A stretch of 46,348 nt of DNA from Microvirga arsenatis (GCF_009910705.1 NZ_JAAAXJ010000021.1:1-46348), one strand, 5' to 3'; shown: positions 26,101 to 33,641, numbered from the stretch's first letter. The notes: generated from the sequence alone by a model not told the origin. Numbers and translations are program-made.

Positions 26101-26555
26101 ACCTTCAGCACGAGCTTCATGCTTGAAGGGACGACCACGCCATTGTTGTCGAGGGAATACTCCCGAAGCTCCGTCTTGCCCTGTTGATTGGACATAGTCA
26201 GGTAAACCTTGCGGTTGTCACCCTGTCCAAATTGGGGATGAAACGCAAAGCCGGTCAGACCTCGCTCGCCAACAGTACTAATCTGAGCTGTGAGATCTAG
26301 AACTGTGGTCATCGAGGAGGGCCCCTGGCTGAGGCTCATCATTTTGAGGGAGCCGGTCTTCTCGAGGATGTAGAGCCGATCAGCGTTCGCGGGATCGCCG
26401 GCAATGTAGGTTGGCTTATCGATCCCGGTTGCGACGGTGGTTGTCTGGATCGTAAAGCCGCCGCCTCCACCCTGCGGATTGTAGCCGTAGATCGTATCGG
26501 CGTCGTTGGAGCCGGTGATGGTGTCGGAACCAGAGGTGCCAGGATAGGTCGCCAT
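23190..26555 (-). CDS. RTX protein with glucose/sorbosone dehydrogenase-like propeller and cadherin-like domain
   Basis: A 1121-aa secreted protein without a Sec signal. An opening RTX-like unit (GTSGSDTITGSNDADTIYG) is followed by a beta-propeller of the GSDH/PQQ sugar dehydrogenase family (~35-410), with 'GERGLTGFAFHPQFG', 'GWIGFGPDGLLYMTTGDG', 'GFRNPWRASFDSEGRMFIGD' and 'GANYGWGH'. Calcium-binding GGxGxDxLx repeats occupy ~430-495 and recur to ~740, with a cadherin-like segment (~797-905) before a second RTX block (905-1018). The C-terminus (GGKGRDVFVFDDKETGSS, then ITDFKGREGDKIDL) is the serralysin-type type I secretion domain. The start at 26555 is preferred over an in-frame ATG at 26744, which adds an Arg/Ala-rich segment. 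No type I transporter genes are nearby. The sugar-oxidising role is inferred. Confidence 0.9.
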   Translation of the reverse strand: MATYPGTSGSDTITGSNDADTIYGYNPQGGGGGFTIQTTTVATGIDKPTYIAGDPANADRLYILEKTGSLKMMSLSQGPSSMTTVLDLTAQISTVGERGLTGFAFHPQFGQGDNRKVYLTMSNQQGKTELREYSLDNNGVVVPSSMKLVLKVNDYTEGSVFHRAGWIGFGPDGLLYMTTGDGEVLASAQDPQDLRGKVLRLKVDGGDSYQDDPDKNFEIPEGNPTQFAGVPGTFAKSEVYAIGFRNPWRASFDSEGRMFIGDVGQEQYEEINLLATGASIQVGANYGWGHSGPTDDGPEPEGPNNPYTNPIDYYANIRHPTAPEEERLGASVTGGYVYNGPVEALKGRYIFADFGSGRFFTLSENEEGNWQRTEVTNLILGTVTGRIEGITSFGMDAQGNLYVADLGSFQTPSTGVIYRLTPQAVVTDTGDVLNGAAGNDTLHGGAGNDTLHGGDDDDQLFGEADADELYGDAGADTLDGGAGDDMLYGGAGDDTYILNNGDTILEFADEGIDIVLSKLGNYTLGSNLENLTLLDEAFVGIGNNLDNHIIGNSGTNILYGDDGADTLNGGNGNDLLNGGAGHDTYIVNGNGDEIIEEEDGGTDTVQSSATYSLVYLEFIERLTLTGTAAIDGTGNGLDNEIVGNDAANILDGAGGKDAFSGGGGDDTYYVDSEDDSIVEANGKGTDTIIVSGIAYTLADGVHVENIKAHTENDFGDLTGNGFANIFRGNKGANLIDGRGGNDTVVLTGKWADYEITDNKNGSFTLEDKRQNGDGTDTIRNVEIFQFADGAVSAENLLNPVPTEISLGKGEDAVAENTKNEVVFGTFAVTDNDGDTHRFELTDNAGGRFAVDPLTGKLRVVDGVRLDFEQAAQHNITVKVTDAAGTGASITRTFTIKVQDVLNENASGSTRSDVILGGVGGDTLSGGAGDDTLSAGAGDNQLNGDDGNDRLIGEAGNDIFSGGAGDDTLDAGAGNDRVSGDAGNDSLTGGAGNDVFGGGDGNDRLVGGLGKDTFTGGKGRDVFVFDDKETGSSKAKADYITDFKGREGDKIDLRAVDANTKKSGDQNFSFIGTKAFSKEGQVRYEKAKGTTYVYLNTDSDKAAEAVIKLKGAMDLSKGWFVL

Positions 26556-26754
26556 AATAAGTTGCCCCGCATTGAAGAATGTTACTTTCCTCCATCTCTC
26601 ACCGAGGGGCTTGGCGGCGGCAACTCTCTGAACGGAGAGGATTCCTGACGGAGCGTCACTTTTCGGCTCTTCAACTGCTATGGCGGCAGCTTCGGAGGCT
26701 CGCAAACCCAGACGGGACCTCAGGAAAGCCCCATTCTGCGGCAATCGGCAGCAC

Positions 26755-27423
26755 TCAGGGCGAGAAATCCCCCGCCGCGTTGTGGGCCATGCGGATCGGT
26801 TCCGGCAGGCGGTATTTCAGGCAGCAGCGCAGGACGAGCTCGGCGGCGGTGGGGATGTCGGCGAGGTGGCCGGGGGAGATGAACATGGGGTTCTTGGCCG
26901 TGCGGGTGCGAAGCGCCACGCCGATGGTTTCCTTGCGGTCGATCAGAGGCGCGGCGGAGCCCTTCTCCTCGGCCAGATCCCTGTAGCGCCCGCACAAAAG
27001 GGTCTTGCCGCAGCCGATGGTGGGGCGCTCGAGCCACAGGCCCATATGGCTCGCGATCCCGATCCGGCGGGGGTGCGCGATGCCCATGCCGTCGAAGAGA
27101 AACACGTCCGGCTCGGATTTGAGCTTCCCGAAGGCCTCCTCGAGCACCGGTCCCTCGCGGAAGCTGAGAAGGCCCGGGACGTAGGGAAACGGCGTCGGGC
27201 GCTGCGCCAGCACGGTCTCCACCGGCAGGAAGCCCGGATAGGTCACCACCACGATGGCCGCCTGCGACTGCTCGTTCTTCACGCTCACGTCGACCCCGGC
27301 CACCAGCTCGATCCGGTCGAGATCGATGGGGCGGTCGGAGACGACCTCGCGGCGCAGCTCCTGCTGCAGGGCGATGGCCTCGGACGGGGAGAGGTTCCAG
27401 TCGTGGCGATGGCGAAGCTTCAT
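26755..27423 (-). CDS. nfi: Endonuclease V (deoxyinosine 3' endonuclease)
   Basis: A 222-aa repair nuclease that nicks DNA one base 3' of deoxyinosine. Catalytic acidic residues fall in the expected contexts: D45 in VAGVDVS, E90 in 'YVPGLLSFREGP', D111 in 'FLFDGMGIAHPRRIGIASH'. 'ERPTIGCGKTLLCG' is also typical. The start at 27423 (ATG) gives normal family length; AGG is very close to it, and an in-frame TTG at 27453 remains possible. It lies 199 bp upstream of the RTX gene on the same strand, but there is no functional link. Confidence 0.93.
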   Translation of the reverse strand: MKLRHRHDWNLSPSEAIALQQELRREVVSDRPIDLDRIELVAGVDVSVKNEQSQAAIVVVTYPGFLPVETVLAQRPTPFPYVPGLLSFREGPVLEEAFGKLKSEPDVFLFDGMGIAHPRRIGIASHMGLWLERPTIGCGKTLLCGRYRDLAEEKGSAAPLIDRKETIGVALRTRTAKNPMFISPGHLADIPTAAELVLRCCLKYRLPEPIRMAHNAAGDFSP

Positions 27424-27636
27424 GACCTGGGATCGAAGAGGACAAGGGCTCAACGCTCAAGGTTCGGGATCGATCCCTCCCGGTTCCAAGGCGCGTGGCC
27501 GGAGCGGGGGGATGCTATGGCCAAGCCTATGAGCCGTCTACGCAATATCCCTTAGGGGCATTGTCTGAATTTTGTCCTTAGGTCGACGGGTGTACATCCC
27601 TCTCCATCCTAGAGATAAGTCAAAAACGAGGATGTC

Positions 27637-28785
27637 ATGTCTCGCGTATCGGCCACGGCCAGCCTTGCGGCCTTCGGCGCCGGCCTCTGGGCGCTGCCGG
27701 CCCAAGCCCATGTGAAGTGGTTTGCACCCTACATCGTCGACGCCGCCCCGCAGCCTGTTTCCGCAACGCTGACCAATGTCTGGTTCTGGACCGGCATCGG
27801 CCTGGTGCTGGCCTTCTTCCTCGCCACGCTCGTGGTCGAGCGCACATTCGTCGGCCGGGGCATCCAGTCGGGACTTGATCGCGTCAGCGCGCCGCTCTGG
27901 AGCCGGGCGGACGATTTCATGCGCGTCTCCATCGGCGGCTTCTTCGTGGCGATCTTCGCCGTCGGCGGGGTTTATCTCACCCCCGATCTCAAGACGGATT
28001 ACGAGGTGATCTCCTGGGCGCAGCTGCTGATCGCCATGTGCGTGTTCTCGCGCCGGACCATGCCGATTGCGGCGGCCGGCATCATCACCCTCTGGGTGGT
28101 GGCTCTGCGTGAGTACGACCTGTTTCACCTGCTCGACTATCTGGCGCTCGGCGTTGCGGTCGCGGCCTATCTGGTGATGGCCTCGTCCCATGACGGGAAG
28201 TGGCGCGCCCGCCGGTTCCTGGTCCTGCGCTGGGGCATTGCGATCGCGCTCATGTGGTCGAGCCTGGAGAAGTTCGCCTATCCGGACTGGTTCTATCCGC
28301 TCGTGGAGGAGAAGCCCTTCCTGACCTTCGGCATGCCGCGTGACGTGTTCATCCCGATGGCCGGCGTCGCCGAATTCACCATGGGCTTCGGCCTGCTGTG
28401 GACCCCGCTGGTGCGTCGCCTCTCGGCCGTGGCTTTGCTCGCGATCTTCTTCACCGCGGTCTACCCGTTCGGCCGCATCGACCTCGTCGGTCATGCGCTG
28501 ATCATGGCGGCTCTCTTCCTGGTCGCCGCCAATCCCTGCCGCGAGGCCAAGGCGGTTGCCGTGACAATGCCGAATGCCCTGCCACGCTTCGGCAGCCTGG
28601 CTTCGGTGCCCGCGGGTCTTGCGGTTGCCCTCGTGGTGCTGGTGAGCGGGTATTGGGGACTGCACGGCGTGTTCTACAGCGCCGGGTACGACACCGGTCA
28701 GCAGACCGAACTGTCGACCCATTCCCACAGCAGGGAATACCCGCACGGGCCCCAGGCCAAGCCTGAAAACCACAGCCATCACTGA
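27637..28785 (+). CDS. DoxX-like integral membrane protein with histidine at both processed ends
   Basis: A 382-aa membrane protein. A signal peptide (1-24, ending PAQA) would leave His25 as the mature N-terminus (HVKWF). About eight hydrophobic helices follow, with DoxX-like sequence in the second half ('EKFAYPDWFYPLVEEKPFLT', 'GVAEFTMGFGLLWTPLVRRL'). The last ~30 residues are hydrophilic and histidine-rich (HSHSREYPHG, then ENHSHH). The histidine-rich tail and exposed N-terminal His suggest metal, possibly copper, binding; that is inference. GAGGATGTC precedes the ATG. Truncated haemoglobin follows 113 bp later on the same strand. Function unknown. Confidence 0.85.
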   Translation: MSRVSATASLAAFGAGLWALPAQAHVKWFAPYIVDAAPQPVSATLTNVWFWTGIGLVLAFFLATLVVERTFVGRGIQSGLDRVSAPLWSRADDFMRVSIGGFFVAIFAVGGVYLTPDLKTDYEVISWAQLLIAMCVFSRRTMPIAAAGIITLWVVALREYDLFHLLDYLALGVAVAAYLVMASSHDGKWRARRFLVLRWGIAIALMWSSLEKFAYPDWFYPLVEEKPFLTFGMPRDVFIPMAGVAEFTMGFGLLWTPLVRRLSAVALLAIFFTAVYPFGRIDLVGHALIMAALFLVAANPCREAKAVAVTMPNALPRFGSLASVPAGLAVALVVLVSGYWGLHGVFYSAGYDTGQQTELSTHSHSREYPHGPQAKPENHSHH

Positions 28786-28897
28786 CCGAGCTCAAGCCCG
28801 GTCGTCATGAGCGGCTCGGCTTGATCTTCCGCAAGGAATGATCGAACGGGATGGAGCATCATGCCTCCGTCCCGTTCGGTGTTTGAGGAGATCCGCT

Positions 28898-29320
28898 TTG
28901 GCGCAGTCTGCCACAGGCCGCAGCATTCCGATCGCCAGCCCGGCCGAGGGCGTGACGGAGGAGCTGATCCGCAGGTTGGTGGAAACCTTCTATGACCGGG
29001 TGATCCGCGACCCGGAGCTCGGCCCCATCTTCCAGAAGGCCCTCTCGGGTCGCTGGAGCAAGCATTTGGCCTTGATGGTGGATTTCTGGTCCTCGGTCGC
29101 GCTGAGGACGGGCCGCTACCAGGGCAAGCCCCAGGCGGCCCACATGGGCATGAGCCTCACGCCCGAGCTGTTCGCCCGCTGGCTGGCGCTGTTCGAGCAG
29201 ACGGCCCGCGAACTCTGCGAGCCTGACGCGGCGGCCTTCTTCGTGGATCGCGCGCAGCGGATCGCGGAAAGCCTGCAGATCGGCCTCGGGATCGGACCGA
29301 AGGCGCTGCGGCTGCCATAG
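28898..29320 (+). CDS. Group III truncated haemoglobin
   Basis: A 140-aa haem protein. Group III landmarks: a B10-type Tyr32 in 'FYDRVIRDPELGPIF', a probable E7 His56 in 'GRWSKHLALM', proximal His82 in 'PQAAHMGMS', and G8 Trp95 in 'FARWLALF'. These small globins bind O2 or NO and are implicated in coping with nitrosative or oxygen stress. I start at TTG 28898 because GAGGAG sits eight bases upstream; a longer ATG frame from 28838 would add 20 residues unlike the family. Its neighbour is a possible metal-binding membrane protein. Confidence 0.9.
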   Translation: MAQSATGRSIPIASPAEGVTEELIRRLVETFYDRVIRDPELGPIFQKALSGRWSKHLALMVDFWSSVALRTGRYQGKPQAAHMGMSLTPELFARWLALFEQTARELCEPDAAAFFVDRAQRIAESLQIGLGIGPKALRLP

Positions 29321-29326
29321 GAATTT

Positions 29327-29479
29327 CTAGCGCTCCCACCATTCGAGCCCGTCTTCGCCCCTCTTCGGCAGCAGGGACGAGATGCCGATCATGAGGAAGC
29401 CGCAGGCCACGAGCACGCCGACGAAGAATTCGGCATTGCCGAGGCCAGGGGAAATGAAGTTCTCGAAGAAAGCCTGCAT
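29327..29479 (-). CDS. 50-aa single-span membrane protein
   Basis: A short gene with a strong GGAGG eight bases before the ATG. The 50-aa product has an amphipathic start (MQAFFENFISPGLGNAEFF), one hydrophobic helix (~19-37, VGVLVACGFLMIGISSLL) and a charged end (PKRGEDGLEWWER). The product looks like an inner-membrane microprotein; I do not recognise a family. The ribosome-binding site sits in the loop of a perfect 10-bp hairpin whose 3' arm includes the start codon (29471-29502), which hints at translational control. It converges with the haemoglobin gene. Confidence 0.78.
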   Translation of the reverse strand: MQAFFENFISPGLGNAEFFVGVLVACGFLMIGISSLLPKRGEDGLEWWER

Positions 29480-29502
29480 GGGTGACAACCTCCATGCAGG
29501 CT
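29471..29502 (-). promoter_or_regulatory. Perfect hairpin over the start site of the 50-aa protein
   Basis: AGCCTGCATG (29471-29480) and CATGCAGGCT (29493-29502) are exact complements separated by 12 bases. On the minus-strand transcript most of GGAGG falls in the loop and the AUG in the 3' arm, so the fold could gate translation. Confidence 0.7.
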
Positions 29503-29553
29503 TTGTCGCAGAACGGCCCTGAACGGACGAAAAAACGAGCGTTCAGGATTCCG

Positions 29554-30651
29554 TCAGGTATTGAACCGGAAATGCATGACGTCCCCGTCCTGCACCACGT
29601 ATTCCTTGCCTTCGAGCCGCAGCTTGCCCGCATCGCGCGCGCCGGCCTCGCCCTTGAGCGAGACGTAATCCGCGTAAGCGATCGTCTCGGCCCGGATGAA
29701 GCCCTTTTCGAAGTCCGTATGGATCACGCCGGCGGCGCCGGGAGCCTTGGTGCCCCTGGTGATGGTCCAGGCGCGGGCCTCCTTGGGGCCGACGGTGAAA
29801 TAGGTGATGAGGCCGAGCAGCTCGTAGCCGGCGCGGATCACGCGGTTGAGACCGGGCTCCTCGAGGCCCACGGCTTCGAGATATTCCTTCTGCTCGTCGG
29901 GGGGCAGAACCGCGATCTCGCTCTCGATCTTGGCGGAGACCACGACGGCCTTGGCGCCTTCTTCCTTCGCGCGCTCGAAGACCCTGGCCGAGAACGCGTT
30001 GCCCTTGTCGGCGGAAGCCTCCTCCACGTTGCACACGTAGAGAACGGGCTTGGAGGAGAGGAGGCCCAGCATCTGGAACAGGCGCTCCTCCTCTGCCTTG
30101 CGCTCCACCATGCGGGCGGGCTTGCCCTCGCGCAACAGGGGCAGCGTCCGGTTGACGAGATCCAGCGTCTCCTTGGCTTCCTTGTCGTTGCCCTTGGCCT
30201 TCTTCTCGAGCGCGGTGACGCGCTTCTCGAGGCTGTCGAGATCGGCCAGCATCAGCTCGGTCTCGATGGTCTCGATGTCGGCGATGGGGTCGATCTTGCC
30301 CTCGACATGGGTGATGTCGGTGTCCTCGAAGCAGCGCACCACATGGGCGATCGCGTCGACCTCACGGATATTGGCCAGGAACTGGTTGCCGAGGCCCTCG
30401 CCCTTGGAGGCGCCGCGCACGAGCCCGGCGATGTCCACGAAGGTGAGGCGGGTCGGGATGATCTGGGCCGAGCTGGCGATGGCGGCGAGCTGGTCGAGGC
30501 GGCTGTCCGGCACCGCCACGTCGCCCACGTTCGGCTCGATGGTGCAGAACGGGTAGTTCGCGGCCTGCGCCGCGGCTGTCTGCGTCAATGCGTTGAAGAG
30601 GGTGGACTTGCCGACATTCGGCAGGCCGACGATGCCCATCTTGAAGCCCAT
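29554..30651 (-). CDS. ychF: Redox-regulated ATPase YchF (Obg-like)
   Basis: A 365-aa Obg-family NTPase. The G1 motif 'GIVGLPNVGKSTLFNALTQT' is at ~6-25, then 'ANYPFCTIEPNVGDVAVPD' (G2 region), 'DIAGLVRGASKGEGLGNQFL' (G3) and 'YVCNVEE' in place of the GTPase NKxD. This last substitution is the YchF hallmark that shifts preference to ATP. A C-terminal TGS domain (~280-360) ends in MHFRFNT. It binds ribosomes and is linked to oxidative-stress response. It starts 4 bp after pth ends, the usual pth-ychF pairing. Confidence 0.97.
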   Translation of the reverse strand: MGFKMGIVGLPNVGKSTLFNALTQTAAAQAANYPFCTIEPNVGDVAVPDSRLDQLAAIASSAQIIPTRLTFVDIAGLVRGASKGEGLGNQFLANIREVDAIAHVVRCFEDTDITHVEGKIDPIADIETIETELMLADLDSLEKRVTALEKKAKGNDKEAKETLDLVNRTLPLLREGKPARMVERKAEEERLFQMLGLLSSKPVLYVCNVEEASADKGNAFSARVFERAKEEGAKAVVVSAKIESEIAVLPPDEQKEYLEAVGLEEPGLNRVIRAGYELLGLITYFTVGPKEARAWTITRGTKAPGAAGVIHTDFEKGFIRAETIAYADYVSLKGEAGARDAGKLRLEGKEYVVQDGDVMHFRFNT

Positions 30652-30655
30652 GGCC

Positions 30656-31276
30656 TCACTCCTTTGTTGTGGCCTTTTCTCCGGGCCGCTTCACGTCCGT
30701 CCAGCCTCTCGCCTCCAGGGCGAGGTGGACCTTGTTCTGAAAGCTGCCGTCCTCGCCCTTGGCGAGAAGGGCGGCGTTGTCCGCGATGATGCGGCACAGG
30801 TCCTCGACCCAGGCCTCTTCGCTCTTGGCGAAGTCGCCCAGCACATGGTTTTGCACCAGTGCCTTGTGGCCTGGATGGCCGATGCCGAGCCGCACGCGGC
30901 GGTAATCGTTGCCGCAATGGGCCGAGATCGAGCGCAGGCCGTTATGGCCGGCGTTGCCGCCGCCGATCTTCACGCGCAGCTTGGCCGGCGGCAGGTCGAG
31001 CTCGTCGTAGAAGACCGTCACGTCGTGCAGCGGGATCTTGAAGAAGTTCTGCGCTTCTCCCACCGCCTGGCCGGACAGGTTCATGTAGGTCTGCGGCTTG
31101 AGCAGCAGCACCTTCTCGCCGCCGATCACCGCATCCGCGGCTTCCGCATGGAAGCGCTTGCGCCAGGGGCCGGCATTGTGCGCGCGGGCGATCTCGTCCA
31201 CGACCATGAAGCCGATGTTGTGGCGGTTCCGGGCATAGCGGGATCCGGGATTGCCGAGCCCGACGAAGAGGCGCAT
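30656..31276 (-). CDS. pth: Peptidyl-tRNA hydrolase
   Basis: A 206-aa enzyme that releases peptides from drop-off peptidyl-tRNA. The catalytic His is in '[14 protein letters not shown]' (around residue 20). Other conserved parts are '[15 protein letters not shown]', '[18 protein letters not shown]', '[16 protein letters not shown]' and '[19 protein letters not shown]'. The C-terminal ~20 residues ([18 protein letters not shown]) extend beyond the core, which is common in alphaproteobacteria. Order rplY, pth, ychF on one strand; a terminator after rplY separates the first two in part. Confidence 0.97.
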   Translation of the reverse strand: MRLFVGLGNPGSRYARNRHNIGFMVVDEIARAHNAGPWRKRFHAEAADAVIGGEKVLLLKPQTYMNLSGQAVGEAQNFFKIPLHDVTVFYDELDLPPAKLRVKIGGGNAGHNGLRSISAHCGNDYRRVRLGIGHPGHKALVQNHVLGDFAKSEEAWVEDLCRIIADNAALLAKGEDGSFQNKVHLALEARGWTDVKRPGEKATTKE

Positions 31277-31293
31277 CGCTTGGTCCTGCTCAT

Positions 31294-31326
31294 AAGAAAC
31301 GCTCCGGCCTTGCGGTCGGAGCGTCG
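31294..31326 (-). terminator. Terminator/attenuator between rplY and pth
   Basis: On the minus strand, ACGCTCCGACC-GCAA-GGCCGGAGCGT (one internal mismatch) is followed by TTCTTAT. It lies about 40 bp past the rplY stop and ends about 18 bp before the pth start, so it likely reduces read-through into pth-ychF. Confidence 0.75.
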
Positions 31327-31363
31327 AAGCCGATCGATGGGCTCGAACGCCCGATCAGGGCCC

Positions 31364-31978
31364 TTAGGCCGCAGCGGTGCCCTCGGCAGCCGGAGCCGCC
31401 TCTTCTTCCTTCAGGCCGGTCGGGGCCACGACGGTGACGAGGGTGGCATTCTCCGTGGAGGTCGCCTTGGCGCCGTTCGGCAGCTTGATGTCGTTGAGGT
31501 GGACGGAATCGCCGATGTTCAGACCCTCGACCGAGACCTCGATGAAGTCCGGAATGGAATCGGACGGAACGAGCAGCTCCACCGAGTGCTCCACGATCTG
31601 GAGGGCGCCGCCGCGCTTCACGCCGGGGCTCTTCTCCTGGCCGATCACGTGCACCGGAACCACGACCTTGATCGCCTGGCCCTGCGAAAGGCGCAGGAAG
31701 TCGACATGGAGGGGGAAGTCCCGCACGGGGTCGAGCTGGTAGTCGCGCGGAATGGCGCGGACCGTCTGTCCGTCCACGTCGATCTCGAAGATCGTAGTCA
31801 GGAAGTGACCGGCGAAGATCAGCTGCCTGATCTGGTTGAAGTCGAGGGCGATCGCCTGGGCCGGCTGGCCGGCTCCGTAGATGACGGCGGGAACTTGGCC
31901 TTGGCGACGAACGGCCCGGGCGGCCCCCTTGCCGGCCCGGTCGCGCGCCACGGCCTTGATTTGCTTTACTTCGCTCAT
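31364..31978 (-). CDS. rplY: 50S ribosomal protein L25/Ctc (long form)
   Basis: A 204-aa 5S-rRNA-binding ribosomal protein with an N-terminal L25 domain (~1-95: 'KGAARAVRRQGQVPAVIYGA', 'IPRDYQLDPVRDFPLHVDFL') and the CTC-type beta domain (~100-190: 'VPVHVIGQEKSPGVKRGGAL', 'VSVEGLNIGDSVHLNDI'). It ends in an Ala/Glu-rich tail. The start at 31978 (MSEVKQ) is supported by AAAGGAC nine bases upstream; the frame is open further upstream, past the promoter, and is not coding there. It has a good sigma70-type promoter and its own terminator. Confidence 0.97.
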   Translation of the reverse strand: MSEVKQIKAVARDRAGKGAARAVRRQGQVPAVIYGAGQPAQAIALDFNQIRQLIFAGHFLTTIFEIDVDGQTVRAIPRDYQLDPVRDFPLHVDFLRLSQGQAIKVVVPVHVIGQEKSPGVKRGGALQIVEHSVELLVPSDSIPDFIEVSVEGLNIGDSVHLNDIKLPNGAKATSTENATLVTVVAPTGLKEEEAAPAAEGTAAA

Positions 31979-32095
31979 GGTCGTGGTCCTTTGAATGAGA
32001 TTGAAAAACCGATGGCCGCCAAGGTCTTTGAAACCTAACGGCGGCCATGAGGTCTGCGCCCGTGCCTCCAAGGGTGTCGAGCGGGCGCGAGGCGG

Positions 32096-32124
32096 CTTAT
32101 AGGGGAAAACCGGCCCGTTGACAA
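32096..32124 (-). promoter_or_regulatory. Sigma70-type promoter of rplY
   Basis: On the minus strand, TTGTCA (32124-32119), a 17-bp spacer and TATAAG (32101-32096). This places transcription start about 110 bp before the rplY ATG, leaving an untranslated leader of about that length. Confidence 0.72.
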
Positions 32125-32157
32125 TCTCCGGCGGAGAGGCCGATCGAGGCTGAGTTT

Positions 32158-33000
32158 TCAAGGCGTCAAGGGCTGTCGTTTGTAGCCGTAACGCTCAAGG
32201 TAGGTGAATTCGCCGGCCCGCGAGCGCCAATCCTCCCGAGGGGCCCTGATGCGGGGGAGGGGCCACCGGGGCGCAAGGGGCTTCGGAAAGGCCGCGATGT
32301 TGGCATCGCCCACGATCCTGCCCGATCCCTTGGGCTGAGGTGCCGATCCGGCCGAGACAAAGGGGGCAAAGAACCAGTAGAGTTCATAATCCCATCGTCC
32401 AAGAAGGGAAATGAGCTCCGCCGTCTTCGGCGAGGGATGGGCTTCGCAGAACAGGACAGGCCGGTCCCGTGCGATGGTCTCCCGGGCTCCCCCCACCACC
32501 TCGAGATCGTATCCCTCCACATCGATCTTGATCATCGCCAGAGGAGGAAGAGCAAGCGAATCCAGCCGGCGCATGACCACGGGCGTCTTCTCGCCCTGGA
32601 GGCTGTCCCGGCCGACGGCCCCGAAGTTCACGGGCATGTCCATGGCCGGCATGGCGAATTCGACCAGCCCGTCCGCCTCGCCGAGAGCCCAGGGAAAAGC
32701 CTCGACCGACATCACTCCGTTGAGGGCGATGTTTCTCATGAGGAGCCGGTAGATCGGCAGCTGCGGCTCGAAACTGAAGACCGACAGCCCCTGCACCGAG
32801 CGGGCGAGCGGGATCGAAACGGTGCCGATATTGGCGCCGACATCGCAGAAGGCGCTTCCGGGGGGAAGATGGTCCCGGAGGAAGTCGACCTCCGCACGGG
32901 CGAATTCACCCGCCTGCGCCAGGCAGGGCCCGATGGTCCGGTCCGCGGATGGATAGAGAAACAGCGCATCGAAGGCGACCGCGCTGGAAACCGACCTCAT
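32158..33000 (-). CDS. FkbM-family methyltransferase
   Basis: A 280-aa Rossmann-fold methyltransferase. Motif I is 'FCDVGANIGTVSIPLA' (51-66), with 'SFEPQLPIYRLLMRNIALNG' after it and 'MIKIDVEGYDLEVVGGA' further on; these are hallmarks of the FkbM family, which O-methylates sugars, lipids or natural products. The acceptor is unknown and no glycan or polyketide genes are nearby. The ATG at 33000 has AAAGG nine bases upstream; a TTG two codons earlier is possible. The region after ~220 is Pro/Arg-rich and not conserved-looking. Confidence 0.88.
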   Translation of the reverse strand: MRSVSSAVAFDALFLYPSADRTIGPCLAQAGEFARAEVDFLRDHLPPGSAFCDVGANIGTVSIPLARSVQGLSVFSFEPQLPIYRLLMRNIALNGVMSVEAFPWALGEADGLVEFAMPAMDMPVNFGAVGRDSLQGEKTPVVMRRLDSLALPPLAMIKIDVEGYDLEVVGGARETIARDRPVLFCEAHPSPKTAELISLLGRWDYELYWFFAPFVSAGSAPQPKGSGRIVGDANIAAFPKPLAPRWPLPRIRAPREDWRSRAGEFTYLERYGYKRQPLTP

Positions 33001-33101
33001 GCCCAAGCCTTTCGATCACCATTCTCGCATGCGTTGTATCATAACACGGTTCGTGGCCTGGATCGCTCTTGCGGTTTGTGAAAGGCAGCGTCGGCCGGCG
33101 G

Positions 33102-33641
33102 TCAGTCCCGACGGTCCGCCGTTGGGATCGTCAGCGTGAGCTTCCTCAGGAGGGCCGCCAGTTGAACCTGCTCCTCCTCCGTCAGCCCCCGCAGCATCGC
33201 TGCCTCGACGGCCATGTCCTCTCGAAAGGCCTCCCGAGCGCGTCGGCGACCTTCCTCGGTCAGCTCGACAGGGAGGCTGCGGCCGTCCCCTTCCGCTTCC
33301 ACACGCCGGATCAGCCCCGCCTTGGCAAGACGATTCAGGCGGTCGGTCAGCCCGCCCGACGAGATCATCAAGGACCGAAACAGCTCTGTAGGGCGTAAGC
33401 GATAGGGCGGGCCGGAGCGGAGGAGCGTGAAGAGAACATCCGCCTCGCCGCTGTCGAGGTCATAAGCCTTGAGAACGGCCTCGATGGGCGGGCGCGCAGC
33501 CAGGGTGATCCAGCGTGCGCGGCCCAGGATCGCCATGCCGCGGGTATCCACGTCGGGGAGTTCGGCTCGCCACTGAGCCTGGCGCTCGTCGATTCCATCC
33601 CGAGCTGACGGGAGCCCATCATCGGCAGTTTGTCTTGACAT
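33102..33641 (-). CDS. MarR-family transcriptional regulator
   Basis: A 179-aa winged-helix repressor-type protein. The DNA-binding core is at ~75-135: 'DVLFTLLRSGPPYRLRPTEL', 'ISSGGLTDRLNRLAKAGLIR' (recognition helix and turn), then 'RRVEAEGDGRSLPVELTEEG' (wing). The C-terminal helix supports dimerisation. It is divergent from the EamA exporter gene, 128 bp apart, with a MarR-type palindrome in between; one weaker half-site overlaps its own start codon. The usual logic would be autorepression plus control of the exporter, relieved by a small ligand. Confidence 0.93.
   Translation of the reverse strand: MSRQTADDGLPSARDGIDERQAQWRAELPDVDTRGMAILGRARWITLAARPPIEAVLKAYDLDSGEADVLFTLLRSGPPYRLRPTELFRSLMISSGGLTDRLNRLAKAGLIRRVEAEGDGRSLPVELTEEGRRRAREAFREDMAVEAAMLRGLTEEEQVQLAALLRKLTLTIPTADRRD

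Noticed and set aside
27549..27582. Two CCTTAGG units 26 bp apart upstream of the DoxX-like gene
   Set aside because: Short and without a known matching regulator; could be chance.
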